Positions 53,876 to 63,047 of a stretch of 64,000 nucleotides of DNA are shown piece by piece. The notes under the pieces are model-generated. The model worked only from the letters and a program-made list of their open reading frames with translations. It was not told the DNA's origin and made no database searches. Source of the DNA: Tepidimonas charontis (GTDB lineage: Bacteria > Pseudomonadota > Gammaproteobacteria > Burkholderiales > Burkholderiaceae_C). The translations under genes were made by a program, and so were the position numbers. The DNA is taken from the NCBI RefSeq assembly GCF_007556685.1, contig NZ_VJON01000002.1, positions 97,994-161,993 on the forward strand, in the 5' to 3' direction. Position 1 is the first letter of the stretch, and each line of letters begins with the position of its first letter.

Positions 53876-54559
53876 TTACGTGTCCTGGCGACGGTACCGT
53901 GCCAACAGGTTGTCAAAGCCGGTGCGCGCGCGCTGCAAGCCGCCCGGGCTGCGCAGAAAACGCGCCTCGTAGTGCAGCGCCAGAATGAGTCCGTGGATCT
54001 CGAAGGCCATCTGCGCCGGGTCGGTGTCGGCGCGCAGGTGCCCCTCGTCGATGGCTAACTGGACCGCGCGACGCACCGCCGCCTGCCAGGTGTTGACGGT
54101 CTCGACCAGCGCGTCACGCACCGGTCCCGGACGGTCGTCGAACTCGACCGCACCGCTGATGTAGATGCAGCCGGAGTCGATTTCGAGCGACGTCTGCCGC
54201 ATCCAGTTATCGAACAGCGCCCGCAAGCGCGGCAACCCGCGCGGAGCGGCCAGCGCCGGACGAAAGACCTCGCGCTCGAAGCGAGCGTGGTACTCGCGCA
54301 CCACCGAGATCTGTAACTCCTCGCGTGAGCCGAAGTGGGCAAAGACGCCCGACTTGCTCATGCCCATGATCTCGCCGATGGCCCCGATGCTCAGACCCTC
54401 GAGCCCGACCTGGGAAGCCAGCGACAGCGCCGCGTCCACAATGGCGGCTTTCGTTTGCTGCCCCTTGTGCACCGCTTTCGTGGCCCGGGTGGTGGCAGCG
54501 CGGGTGTGCGCTCCCCGGACACGACTGCCAGTGGTGCGAGAAACGTCGCTCTCGGCCAT
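53876..54559 (-). CDS. TetR-family regulator of the beta-oxidation operon (FadP/PsrA-like)
   Basis: A 227-residue repressor. A Thr/Arg-rich leader precedes the helix-turn-helix (AAIVDAALSLASQVGLEG, MGMSKSGVFAHFGSREEL, about residues 38-82). The ligand domain (about 90-220) has LRALFDNWMRQTSLEIDSGC. The ATG reading MAESD follows GGAGG by five bases. It heads the fatty-acid operon and has a palindrome overlapping its promoter, so acyl-CoA-responsive autoregulation is likely; that ligand is inferred from FadP/PsrA precedents. Confidence 0.88.
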   Translation of the reverse strand: MAESDVSRTTGSRVRGAHTRAATTRATKAVHKGQQTKAAIVDAALSLASQVGLEGLSIGAIGEIMGMSKSGVFAHFGSREELQISVVREYHARFEREVFRPALAAPRGLPRLRALFDNWMRQTSLEIDSGCIYISGAVEFDDRPGPVRDALVETVNTWQAAVRRAVQLAIDEGHLRADTDPAQMAFEIHGLILALHYEARFLRSPGGLQRARTGFDNLLARYRRQDT

Positions 54560-54579
54560 CGGGACCTCCAAAATAAAAC

Positions 54580-54591
54580 GAACGATCGTTC
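54580..54591. promoter_or_regulatory. Perfect palindromic operator for the TetR regulator
   Basis: GAACGATCGTTC is a perfect 12-bp inverted repeat flanked by AT-rich sequence (AAATAAAAC before, TATTTTAGA after), 21 bp upstream of the regulator's start codon. The AACG-N2-CGTT core fits operators of TetR regulators of fatty-acid genes. Confidence 0.8.
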
Positions 54592-54759
54592 TATTTTAGA
54601 GGGGTTTGCGGTCTTGTCAACCGGTATGTGCGCCGGGGCGCCGCGCCCCGGCCAACGCACGCGGCCGCTGCCCCAACGACACGCCGCCCCGCGCCGGCGG
54701 ATGGATGAAACCCACCCACCCGAGGGGCGGGCGCACACGGCCCGCCTGCGGGTTCGCCC

Positions 54760-55662
54760 TCAGTGAGAGCGAATCATGGTGCCGAAGGGCTGATCGCTCA
54801 ACACCTCCAACAGCATGGCGTGCGGCACGCGGCCGTCGATGATGTGCACCGCGCGCACCCCGCTCTTGGCCGCATCCAGCGCACCGGCGATCTTGGGGAT
54901 CATGCCGCCGCTGATGGTGCCGTCGGCCACCAACTCGTCGATGCGGCGTGGCGTCAACTCAGGCAACAGTTGGCCCTGTTTGTCCAGCACGCCCGGGATG
55001 TTGGTCAGCATCAGCAGTTTTTCGGCTTGCAGCACGGTGGCCAGTTTGGCTGCCACCACGTCGGCGTTGATGTTGTAGCTCTCGTTGTGCTCGCCAAAGC
55101 CGATCGGGCTGACCACCGGGATGAACTGATCCTCCTGTAAGGCCCGCACCACCGACGGGTCGATGGAGACGATGTCGCCGACCTGGCCGACGTCGTGTTC
55201 GACGCTGGGGTCATTGAGATCGACCATGCGCAGCTTGCGCGCGCGGATCATGGCGCCGTCGCGCCCGGTCAAGCCCACCGCCTTGCCCCCGGCACGGTTG
55301 ATCAGGCCGACGATGTCCTGCTGCACCTCCCCCGCCAGCACCCACTCGACGACTTCCATCGTCTCGGCATCGGTCACGCGCATGCCCTGGATGAACTGGC
55401 CCTGTTTGCCCAGGCGCTTGAGCAAGGTCTCGATCTGCGGGCCGCCACCGTGCACCACCACGGGGTTGATACCCACCAGCTTGAGCAGCACCACGTCCTC
55501 GGCAAACGCTGCTTGCAACTCGGGGTCGGTCATCGCATTGCCGCCGTACTTGATGACCATCGTTTTGCCGTGGTACTTGCGGATGTAGGGCAGTGCCTGC
55601 GCCAGCACTTCGGCGCGGTCGCGGGGCTGCAGGTGAGACAGATCGCGGCTGGTGTGGAGCAT
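54760..55662 (-). CDS. argB: Acetylglutamate kinase
   Basis: A 300-residue amino-acid kinase for the second step of arginine synthesis. [66 protein letters not shown] and [14 protein letters not shown] are ArgB motifs. An N-terminal helix ([20 protein letters not shown]) suggests the arginine-inhibited hexameric type. The start reads MLHTSRDL; sequence upstream is not coding. Confidence 0.97.
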   Translation of the reverse strand: MLHTSRDLSHLQPRDRAEVLAQALPYIRKYHGKTMVIKYGGNAMTDPELQAAFAEDVVLLKLVGINPVVVHGGGPQIETLLKRLGKQGQFIQGMRVTDAETMEVVEWVLAGEVQQDIVGLINRAGGKAVGLTGRDGAMIRARKLRMVDLNDPSVEHDVGQVGDIVSIDPSVVRALQEDQFIPVVSPIGFGEHNESYNINADVVAAKLATVLQAEKLLMLTNIPGVLDKQGQLLPELTPRRIDELVADGTISGGMIPKIAGALDAAKSGVRAVHIIDGRVPHAMLLEVLSDQPFGTMIRSH

Positions 55663-55814
55663 GGGATTCGGAGTAGGATGATGCCCGGGTGGACTGGCGA
55701 TCGGAAACCAACCGGCAAGCGCTCGCATCCCATCCAGCAGCCCAGGGCCACGCCGGGCCTGCCGGCATGACGCTGATCGGGCACGGGCGCATGCGTTCGG
55801 TACGGAGAAGGATT

Positions 55815-57428
55815 GTGCCGCAAGAAATCGAGCTGAAGCTGGCGCTTCCTGGTTTGGATGGCGCCCAAGTGGAGCGCGCGCTGCGCTCGCATCCGCTGCT
55901 GCGACACCGCCCCATACAGCGCCTGCGCCTGACCAACCGTTATTACGACACCCCCGACGGCTGGCTGCGCCAGCAGCGCTGCGCATTGCGGGTGCGCGGC
56001 ATCGAACGGCTCGACGCCACCGAACACGCGTTGAATGGCATCGATGCGAAGGCGCCTGGCGGCGCGCGGCAATGGGAGCAAACCCTCAAAACCGCGGGTG
56101 AAGGCGCCTTGAGTACGCGCGGCGAGTGGACGACACCGTTGCGCCGCACTGCCCTCGACACCGCGGCGTTGACCAACACGCCCTTGGGTGGACTGCCCGA
56201 TTGGGAGGCGCAGGTTGCCGCCCTACGACCGGTCTATGAAACCCAATGCGTGCGCACCCTGTGGACGGTGCGCCGACGCGACGGCAGCGTCATCGAGGTA
56301 GCGCTGGACGTGGGCCGCCTACGCGCCGTGGGGCGGCGCGCCCCCCTGTTGGAGCTGGAATTGGAACTGATCGAGGGCGACGCGACCGCCCTGTACGAAC
56401 TGGCCGCGCGCTTGGGCACACGCCTGCCCTTGATCCCGGCGCGAACCAGCAAGGCGCAGCAGGCCCAGCGTCTGGCCGACGGATGCTTCGACGCCGCGGT
56501 GCGGGCGCGCACGCCCAACCTACCGCGCGCCGCCGACCCTGCCACCGTCGCACGCGCTGCACTGGGCGACGCCCTGGGCCAACTGTGCGACAACCTGCTG
56601 CTGATTGCGCGCAGCGACGACCCGGAAGCCGTTCACCAAGCCCGCGTCGGCTGGCGGCGCTGGCGCAGCCTGCTGCGCCTGCTGCGGCCGTGGTTGCCGC
56701 CACCGCCCGACCGCGCCGCGTTGCGCCCGCTGCTTGATGCCCTGGGCGCGGTGCGTGATCTGGATGTGGCCCAAACGGAAACCCTACCCGCCTGGGCCGA
56801 CGCCTTTATCGAAGACGCCACTCAACATCCCGAACGGCAGCGCGCCGTGCAACGCAGTCTGCGCGCGCTGCGGCACGCCGCCGCGCAGCAGCGCCAACGG
56901 CTTCGGGCCCTGTTGCGTGAGCCCAGTGTCACCCAGGCTCTGCTGGTCTGCAGTGCGTGGCTGCACGCGCTGCCGGCCCGCATCGACGCCCCCGAGGACT
57001 GGGCGGCTGAGCGTCTGCGCCGCTGGCAGCAGCGCCTGCTGCGCACCCTAGAGGCGGCCCAGAGCGACACGGGCGCGGCCTCCCTGGCTCCAGCGGCCAC
57101 ACCGGCCGACGCGCCAGAAGCGCCGAACGTGCCCGCCGCGGCGCCGGCGCAGCCGGCTGGCAGCCCAGACCGCGTCGAGATACTGCACGCGGCGCGCCTG
57201 CTGGCCAAACGGCTGCGCTACGGCGCCGAAGCGGTCGCTCCGACCCTGGGTGGCCGGCTGCTGCGACGCCTGTTGCGCTGGCAACGGCACGCGCGCGATT
57301 GGCAAACGCGCATCGGTGCCCAGCGCGACCTGCAGCTGGCCGCGCAGTGGTTGACGGCACATGGGCAGGATCCCGCATGGGCCGCTTTCGTGCGCGGCGC
57401 GGCGGCCGCTCTGCGACGTTTGCGCTAG
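55815..57428 (+). CDS. CYTH-CHAD domain protein (inorganic triphosphatase-like)
   Basis: About 537 residues from a GTG with AAGGA just upstream; in-frame ATGs 24-48 bp earlier are alternatives. The N-terminal CYTH domain starts with EIELKLAL (the ExExK signature), then [20 protein letters not shown] and [10 protein letters not shown]. The C-terminal CHAD domain (about 265-535) is His/Arg-rich: [55 protein letters not shown] proteins of this type hydrolyse triphosphate; CHAD domains bind polyphosphate. Confidence 0.9.
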   Translation: MPQEIELKLALPGLDGAQVERALRSHPLLRHRPIQRLRLTNRYYDTPDGWLRQQRCALRVRGIERLDATEHALNGIDAKAPGGARQWEQTLKTAGEGALSTRGEWTTPLRRTALDTAALTNTPLGGLPDWEAQVAALRPVYETQCVRTLWTVRRRDGSVIEVALDVGRLRAVGRRAPLLELELELIEGDATALYELAARLGTRLPLIPARTSKAQQAQRLADGCFDAAVRARTPNLPRAADPATVARAALGDALGQLCDNLLLIARSDDPEAVHQARVGWRRWRSLLRLLRPWLPPPPDRAALRPLLDALGAVRDLDVAQTETLPAWADAFIEDATQHPERQRAVQRSLRALRHAAAQQRQRLRALLREPSVTQALLVCSAWLHALPARIDAPEDWAAERLRRWQQRLLRTLEAAQSDTGAASLAPAATPADAPEAPNVPAAAPAQPAGSPDRVEILHAARLLAKRLRYGAEAVAPTLGGRLLRRLLRWQRHARDWQTRIGAQRDLQLAAQWLTAHGQDPAWAAFVRGAAAALRRLR

Positions 57429-57510
57429 GTCAAACTCTGACCGCGTCGGGCGTCTGGGCTCGGAACGGGTTCGCTGGTGGACACTCAAAGCCGATAACCC
57501 CACACTACCC

Positions 57511-60279
57511 ATGGTCATGACCCGCGCACCGCACCCCTTGCCGCCCCGCCCGGCACCTTCCCAGACGTCAGACCCCGCCTCCAGTGCCCCCCTCTGGCAC
57601 GCCCTGCCGCCCGACGCCACCCTCGAGCATCTGGGCAGCCACGCACGCGGACTCAGTGCCGCCGACGCCGCCGCGCGCCTGCTGCAGCACGGCGAAAACC
57701 GGCTGCGAGAAGCGCCGCCCATGCCCCTGTGGCGACGTGTGCTGCGGCAGTTCGACAACCTGCTGATCTGGGTGCTGCTGGTGGCCGCGGCCATCACGGT
57801 CGCCATCGATCACGTGGTCGACGCCGCCGTCATCGTCGCCGTGGTGCTGCTCAACGTCACCATCGGGCTGGTGCAGGAGGGCAAAGCCGAGCGCGCCCTG
57901 GCGGCCATTCGCCGCCTGCTGGCCCCGCAAGCACATGTGTGGCGCGACGGCCATTTGCTGGCCCTCGATGCGGCCCATCTGGTGCCGGGTGACGTGATTC
58001 AGGTCAACGCAGGTGACAATCTGCCCGCCGACGTACGGTGGCTGAGCACGCATGAACTGCAGATCGATGAATCCGCCCTCACCGGTGAGTCGGTCCCAGT
58101 GAGCAAACACCCGGCCGCGGTGGCGGCCGACGCCGCGCTCGGCGATCGGCGCAGCATGGGCTACGCCGGCACCCTGGCCACCGCCGGCCAAGGGGTGGGG
58201 GTGGTGGTGGCCACGGGGATGGCAACCGAGGTTGGCCGCATCGGCCAACTGCTGCAAGACGTAGCCGAAACCAGCACGCCGCTGGTGCGGCAAATGGCGC
58301 AGATGGGCCGCTGGATCACACTGGCCGTGCTGGCCGCTGCGGCCTTGCTGTTCGGCTTTGGATGGGGCGTGCGCGGGCTGCCGGCGCTGGACACCTTCAT
58401 GGCTGCGGTGGGGTTGGCCGTGGCCGCCATCCCCGAAGGACTGCCGGCCATCATGACGGTGACGCTCGCCATCGGCGTGCAGCGCATGGCCCAGCAGCGC
58501 GCCATCGTGCGGCGGCTGCCAGCGGTCGAAACCCTGGGCTGCGTCACCGTCATCTGCTCGGACAAAACCGGCACCCTCACGCGCAACGAAATGACGGTGC
58601 AGCAGGTCGTGCTCGCCGAGGCGCTGATCGACGTCGAAGGGGTGGGCTACGCACCCACCGGCGCCCTGCTGCGCGACGGCGCGCCCCTGCAGCCGGGTGA
58701 ACTCTGGCGCGAAGCGCCGACCCTGCTTGCGCTGGCCGAAGGGGCTGCGCTGTGCAACGACGCCGAGCTGCTGCGCGCCGAAGACGGCCACTGGCAGCTC
58801 GCCGGCGACCCCACGGAAGGGGCCCTGCTGACGCTGGCGATGAAGGCGGGGCTGGACCCGCAGCGCTTGGCCCTGGAGCGTCCGCGCACCGCGGTACTAC
58901 CGTTCGAATCGAGTCGGCGCTACATGGCCACGGCCCACCGGCGCGACGATGGCTCGCTGGAAGTGTGGCTCAAGGGGGCGCCGGAGCGTGTGTTGGCCCT
59001 ATGCACCCACGCCCTCGACGAGCGTGGACAGTCCATGGCACTGCAGCAGGCCGCTTGGGAGCAGCGCATTCAGGCCCAGGCGGCGCTGGGGCGGCGCGTA
59101 CTGGCGATGGCGCGCGGCACACTGCCAGCCGGCGCTGCGCTCACGCACGAAACCCTCCCCGCCGATCTCGCTCTGGTGGGACTGGTCGGCATCATCGATC
59201 CACCGCGGGAAGAAGCGCGCGCCGCCATCGCGCTGTGCCAGGGCGCGGGCATACGCGTCACGATGATCACCGGCGACCACGCCTTGACCGCGCAGGCCAT
59301 CGCGCGTGCGCTGGGGCTGCGTGCCACCGACCACGTGCTGACGGGTGCCGACATCGAAGCCTTCGACGAGGCGGCGCTGCGCCGTGCGGTGCGGCACTGC
59401 GACGTCTTCGCACGCGCGGCGCCGGAACACAAACTGCGCCTGGTACGTGCACTGCAGGCTCACGGTGAGGTGGTAGCCATGACCGGCGACGGTGTCAATG
59501 ACGCTCCGGCCCTCAAAGCCGCCGACGTGGGTGTGGCAATGGGGCAAAAAGGCACCGAGGCCGCGCAGCGCGCCGCCGCCATGGTGCTGACCGATGACAA
59601 TTTCGCCACCATCGCGCGCGCCGTGCGCGAAGGCCGCACCGTCTATGACAACCTGCGCAAAGTGATCACCTTCTTGTTGCCCATCAATGGCGGCGAATCG
59701 GTGTCCTTGCTGGTGGCCGTACTGCTGGGGCTGGCCTTGCCGATCGCGCCGGTACAAATCCTGTGGGTCAATATGGTCAGCTCCATCGCGTTGGCGGCGG
59801 TGCTGGCCTTCGAACCCACCGAAGCCGACGTGATGCGCCGCCCGCCGCGGCCACCGAAGCAGCCGATGCTCACGCCGTTCGTGCTGTGGCGCATCGCCCT
59901 GGTGTCGGCGCTGTTTGCCATCGGTATCTTTGGCGTCTACCGCTGGGCGCTGGACAACGGACACGACCACGCCACCGCGCAGACCCTGGCCGTCAATACC
60001 CTGGTGGCCATGGAGGTGTTTTATCTGTTTAGCGTGCGCTATCTGCGGGCACCCTCGTTCACCTGGGCCGGGGTACAGGGCACCCCGCGCGTGCTGCTGG
60101 CCGTCGCCGGCGCCTGCGCCTTGCAGGCCCTCTTCACCTATACCCCGTTCATGCACGAATGGTTTGGCAGTGCGGCGCTGTCGCTGCCACAGCTGGCGTT
60201 GTGCGCCGCCATGGGGGTGGCGGTGCTGGCGGTGCTGGAGCTGGAAAAGGCCGTGTTGCGGCGCTGGCGCTTGGTTTGA
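57511..60279 (+). CDS. P-type cation-transporting ATPase
   Basis: A 922-residue P2-type pump. N-terminal cation-ATPase domain, actuator motif LTGESVPVSKH, TM4 AAIPEGLPAIMTV (Pro308-Glu309), phosphorylation site Asp351 in DKTGTLTRNE, hinge MTGDGVNDAPALKAADVGVAMG and a C-terminal helix bundle. In TM6 the stretch N754-MVSS758 has Ser where Ca2+ pumps have Asp, as in CtpF-like bacterial pumps, so the ion is not assigned. A second ATG two codons later is possible. Confidence 0.9.
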   Translation: MVMTRAPHPLPPRPAPSQTSDPASSAPLWHALPPDATLEHLGSHARGLSAADAAARLLQHGENRLREAPPMPLWRRVLRQFDNLLIWVLLVAAAITVAIDHVVDAAVIVAVVLLNVTIGLVQEGKAERALAAIRRLLAPQAHVWRDGHLLALDAAHLVPGDVIQVNAGDNLPADVRWLSTHELQIDESALTGESVPVSKHPAAVAADAALGDRRSMGYAGTLATAGQGVGVVVATGMATEVGRIGQLLQDVAETSTPLVRQMAQMGRWITLAVLAAAALLFGFGWGVRGLPALDTFMAAVGLAVAAIPEGLPAIMTVTLAIGVQRMAQQRAIVRRLPAVETLGCVTVICSDKTGTLTRNEMTVQQVVLAEALIDVEGVGYAPTGALLRDGAPLQPGELWREAPTLLALAEGAALCNDAELLRAEDGHWQLAGDPTEGALLTLAMKAGLDPQRLALERPRTAVLPFESSRRYMATAHRRDDGSLEVWLKGAPERVLALCTHALDERGQSMALQQAAWEQRIQAQAALGRRVLAMARGTLPAGAALTHETLPADLALVGLVGIIDPPREEARAAIALCQGAGIRVTMITGDHALTAQAIARALGLRATDHVLTGADIEAFDEAALRRAVRHCDVFARAAPEHKLRLVRALQAHGEVVAMTGDGVNDAPALKAADVGVAMGQKGTEAAQRAAAMVLTDDNFATIARAVREGRTVYDNLRKVITFLLPINGGESVSLLVAVLLGLALPIAPVQILWVNMVSSIALAAVLAFEPTEADVMRRPPRPPKQPMLTPFVLWRIALVSALFAIGIFGVYRWALDNGHDHATAQTLAVNTLVAMEVFYLFSVRYLRAPSFTWAGVQGTPRVLLAVAGACALQALFTYTPFMHEWFGSAALSLPQLALCAAMGVAVLAVLELEKAVLRRWRLV

Positions 60280-60299
60280 TGGAACTTTCGGGCGATAAT
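60271..60299 (+). promoter_or_regulatory. Probable sigma-70 promoter of miaB
   Basis: TTGGTT at 60271-60276, a 17-base spacer and GATAAT at 60294-60299. The -35 box lies in the last codons of the ATPase gene; the -10 box is 45 bp before the miaB ATG. Confidence 0.65.
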
Positions 60300-60343
60300 T
60301 GATCCATTTTCAGCCCCTGGATCCACACCAGCGCCGCTGCATC

Positions 60344-61672
60344 ATGAGCAAAAAAGTCTACATCCGCACCTTCGGCTGCCAGATGAACGAATACGACTCG
60401 GCCAAGATGGCCGACGTGCTGGCCGCCGCTGAAGGCTATACCCCCACCGACGACCCCGAAGAGGCCGACCTCATCCTCTTCAACACCTGCTCGGTGCGCG
60501 AAAAGGCGCAGGAAAAAGTCTTCTCCGACTTGGGGCGGGTCAAGCATCTCAAGAAGAGGGGGGTGCTCATCGGCGTCGGCGGCTGTGTCGCCAGCCAGGA
60601 GGGCGAAGCCATCATCCAACGCGCCCCGTACGTGGATGTGGTCTTTGGCCCGCAGACCCTGCACCGCCTGCCGCAGCTGCTGCGCGAGCGCCAAAGGCAA
60701 GCGCGGCCGCAGGTGGACATCCGTTTCCCCGAAATCGAAAAGTTCGACCACCTGCCGCCAGCGCGGGTCGAGGGCGCCTCGGCCTTCGTCAGCATCATGG
60801 AAGGCTGCAGCAAATACTGCAGCTATTGCGTGGTCCCCTATACCCGCGGCGAAGAAGTCTCTCGCCCGCTGGAGGACGTACTGGTCGAGGTGGCCGGCCT
60901 GGCCGAGCAGGGCGTCAAAGAAATCACCCTGCTGGGCCAAAACGTCAACGCCTGGCGTGGCGGCGAAGGCGAGGACTTCGCCCTGCTGCTGGAGTGTGTG
61001 GCCGACATCCCCGGCATCGAGCGCCTGCGCTACACCACCAGCCACCCCAACGAATTCACCCCGCGGCTGATCGAGGCTTACGCACGCATCCCCAAGCTGG
61101 TCAATCACCTGCACCTGCCGGTGCAGCACGGCAGCGACAGGATCCTGGCGGCGATGAAGCGCGGCTACACCGCCTTGGAGTACAAGCACACCATCCGCAA
61201 GCTGCGCGCGGTGCGCCCCGACATCAGTGTGTCGAGTGACTTCATCGTCGGCTTCCCTGGCGAGAACGAAGACGACTTCGCCAAACTGATGAAGCTGGTC
61301 GAAGACGTGGGCTTCGACGCCAGCTTCAGCTTTATCTTCAGCCCCCGCCCGGGTACCCCAGCGGCCGACTTGCCCGACGACACACCGCACGACGTCAAGC
61401 TGCGCCGTCTGCACACCTTGCAGAAGGCGCTGGAAGCGAATGTTGCGCGCATCAGCGCCAGCCGCGTCGGCACCGTACAACGCATCCTGGTCGAAGGCCC
61501 GTCGAAGAAAAACCCGCACGAACTGATGGGCCGCACCGAGTGCAACCGCATCGTCAACTTCGACGGCGGCCCACACGCCCAACGTCTCATCGGCCAGATG
61601 ATCGACGTCACCATCACCCAGGCGCTGCCGCACTCGCTGCGGGGGGAGGTGGTGGTGCGGGACGAACCGTAA
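60344..61672 (+). CDS. miaB: tRNA-2-methylthio-N6-dimethylallyladenosine synthase MiaB
   Basis: A 442-residue radical-SAM methylthiotransferase modifying A37 of tRNAs that read UNN codons. N-terminal MTTase domain ([49 protein letters not shown]) supplies three cluster cysteines; the radical-SAM motif is [18 protein letters not shown] follows, and a TRAM domain ends the protein ([22 protein letters not shown]). I use the ATG reading [11 protein letters not shown]. Confidence 0.97.
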   Translation: MSKKVYIRTFGCQMNEYDSAKMADVLAAAEGYTPTDDPEEADLILFNTCSVREKAQEKVFSDLGRVKHLKKRGVLIGVGGCVASQEGEAIIQRAPYVDVVFGPQTLHRLPQLLRERQRQARPQVDIRFPEIEKFDHLPPARVEGASAFVSIMEGCSKYCSYCVVPYTRGEEVSRPLEDVLVEVAGLAEQGVKEITLLGQNVNAWRGGEGEDFALLLECVADIPGIERLRYTTSHPNEFTPRLIEAYARIPKLVNHLHLPVQHGSDRILAAMKRGYTALEYKHTIRKLRAVRPDISVSSDFIVGFPGENEDDFAKLMKLVEDVGFDASFSFIFSPRPGTPAADLPDDTPHDVKLRRLHTLQKALEANVARISASRVGTVQRILVEGPSKKNPHELMGRTECNRIVNFDGGPHAQRLIGQMIDVTITQALPHSLRGEVVVRDEP

Positions 61673-61941
61673 CGCAAGAGTGGCACGGCCGCCGGTGGAC
61701 GAGCCACACATCGCTTACTGGGGTCCCAAAGTCCCCGATCACCTGCCGCACCACCTATCAAACCCCACCTGTCCCACCTTCGCCCTCCACACGATGTACG
61801 CAAGCCCTGGCTAGCTCAGCACCACGGCTGTTCGGCGCTCATCGCACCAACTACGCGCGCAAACACGCCGCTCATCCGTCGATCGACCGCGTCCATCGCC
61901 CAAGCGATCCGGCGGTCCGTACTGGGGCTACGATTTCGGAC

Positions 61942-62574
61942 ATGCAAGTGGATGCGATGAATCTCCGATGCGCGCGGCGCACACGTCGGGTACTGCGTGC
62001 CTGCTCCGGGGTCACCTTGGTCGAGCTGATGGTCGCGGTGGCTGTACTGGGTATCATGGCTGCCATTGGATTACCCAGCTTTCAAGGGTTTATTGCCAGC
62101 AATCAGCTGCGCAGCGCCACCCAAGACCTCTATGGTTCACTCCAACTGGCTCGCATCGAGGCCATCCGACGCAATGCGCGAGTGACGGTTTGCAAAGCCA
62201 ATACCAGCCTGACGAACTGTGACAACAGCGGTGCCTGGCACAACGGTTGGATCGTTTTCTTGGACAACACCGTTGGTGCGACGCCCGCCGTTGATTCGGG
62301 CGACACCATCCTATCCACACGACAGGCGCTGCCCGCGCCCTTGCGTGTTCTTGGCAATGGAGGCGCCAATGGAACGGCCACATATGTTTCGTTTACCGCC
62401 GAAGGTCAAAGTCGGCAGCTCAACCGAGCCATGCTAGCCGGCACGCTGCGCGTCTGTAGCACCAGCCCCCACCTCGAAGACGGCAAGCGCGCGCGCGACC
62501 TGGTCATCAGCGTAACAGGGCGCATCGCATCCGACGCTGCGCCCGCACTCGACGCGACTTGTCCTGGCCCATGA
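61942..62574 (+). CDS. Type IV minor pilin, GspH/FimT family
   Basis: A 210-residue prepilin. The type III signal is GVTLVELMVAVAVLGIMAAI (cleavage after the Gly near residue 23, Glu at +5), and the pilin head begins with LPSFQGFIASNQLRSATQDL. Two cysteines (VCKANTSLTNC) may form a disulfide. A second ATG five codons on is possible. It overlaps the pilV-like gene by ATGA, so this is a pilus-assembly minor-pilin operon; lower GC than the flanking genes. Confidence 0.9.
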   Translation: MQVDAMNLRCARRTRRVLRACSGVTLVELMVAVAVLGIMAAIGLPSFQGFIASNQLRSATQDLYGSLQLARIEAIRRNARVTVCKANTSLTNCDNSGAWHNGWIVFLDNTVGATPAVDSGDTILSTRQALPAPLRVLGNGGANGTATYVSFTAEGQSRQLNRAMLAGTLRVCSTSPHLEDGKRARDLVISVTGRIASDAAPALDATCPGP

Positions 62575-63047
62575 AAGCACCGAAATCCATCACTGTGGCT
62601 AACCGGCTTCACCGCCCGCACCAGCGTGGCGCGGGACTGGTGGAAGTATTGGTCGCAATCATCGTATTTTCGATAGGCGTGATTGGTATGGTTCGCATGC
62701 AAGCTCAAGCCCTCAAGAACGCCGAAAGTGCCTATTTGCGCACTCAAGCCAACATGCTCGGTTACTACATGTTAGATGCACTGCGTATCGATCGCATTCG
62801 CGCCCGTGACGGACTCTACAATTTAAACAAGATCTGCACCATACCGCCGGCGGGCTCGTCGCTCATCGCTTACCAACATGAACAATGGTTACAAGCCATA
62901 AAAACCAGTTTAGGCAATCACAATGGCACCTGCGGTGAAATAGTCGTCCCTGAAAAATTCATTTTCACGCCGCCCTTAGCCGCAGCTGGGCAGGGTTGGC
63001 GCCACTGGTCTCGGTTGGCCGCCGCTGGGCGAGCCACCGGCCGATGA
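62571..63047 (+). pseudogene. pilV-like minor pilin gene interrupted by an insertion sequence
   Basis: The frame starts as a normal prepilin: RGAGLVEVLVAIIVFSIGVI at residues about 23-42, then MQAQALKNAESAYLRTQANM. About 130 residues are native; the last part (after about FIFTPPLA) is read from inside the IS and ends at 63047. The missing C-terminus would lie beyond the IS, outside the window. The truncated product is unlikely to work fully, and downstream pilus genes may suffer polar effects. Confidence 0.75.

Noticed and set aside
57490..57497. GCCGATAA before the P-type ATPase
   Set aside because: A perfect FliA -10 octamer by chance: nothing like TAAA lies 11-15 bases upstream and the gene is unrelated to motility.
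61808..61880. tRNA-like start GCCCTGGCTAGCTCAG
   Set aside because: It resembles a D-arm, but no anticodon arm, T-arm or acceptor stem can be folded after it.
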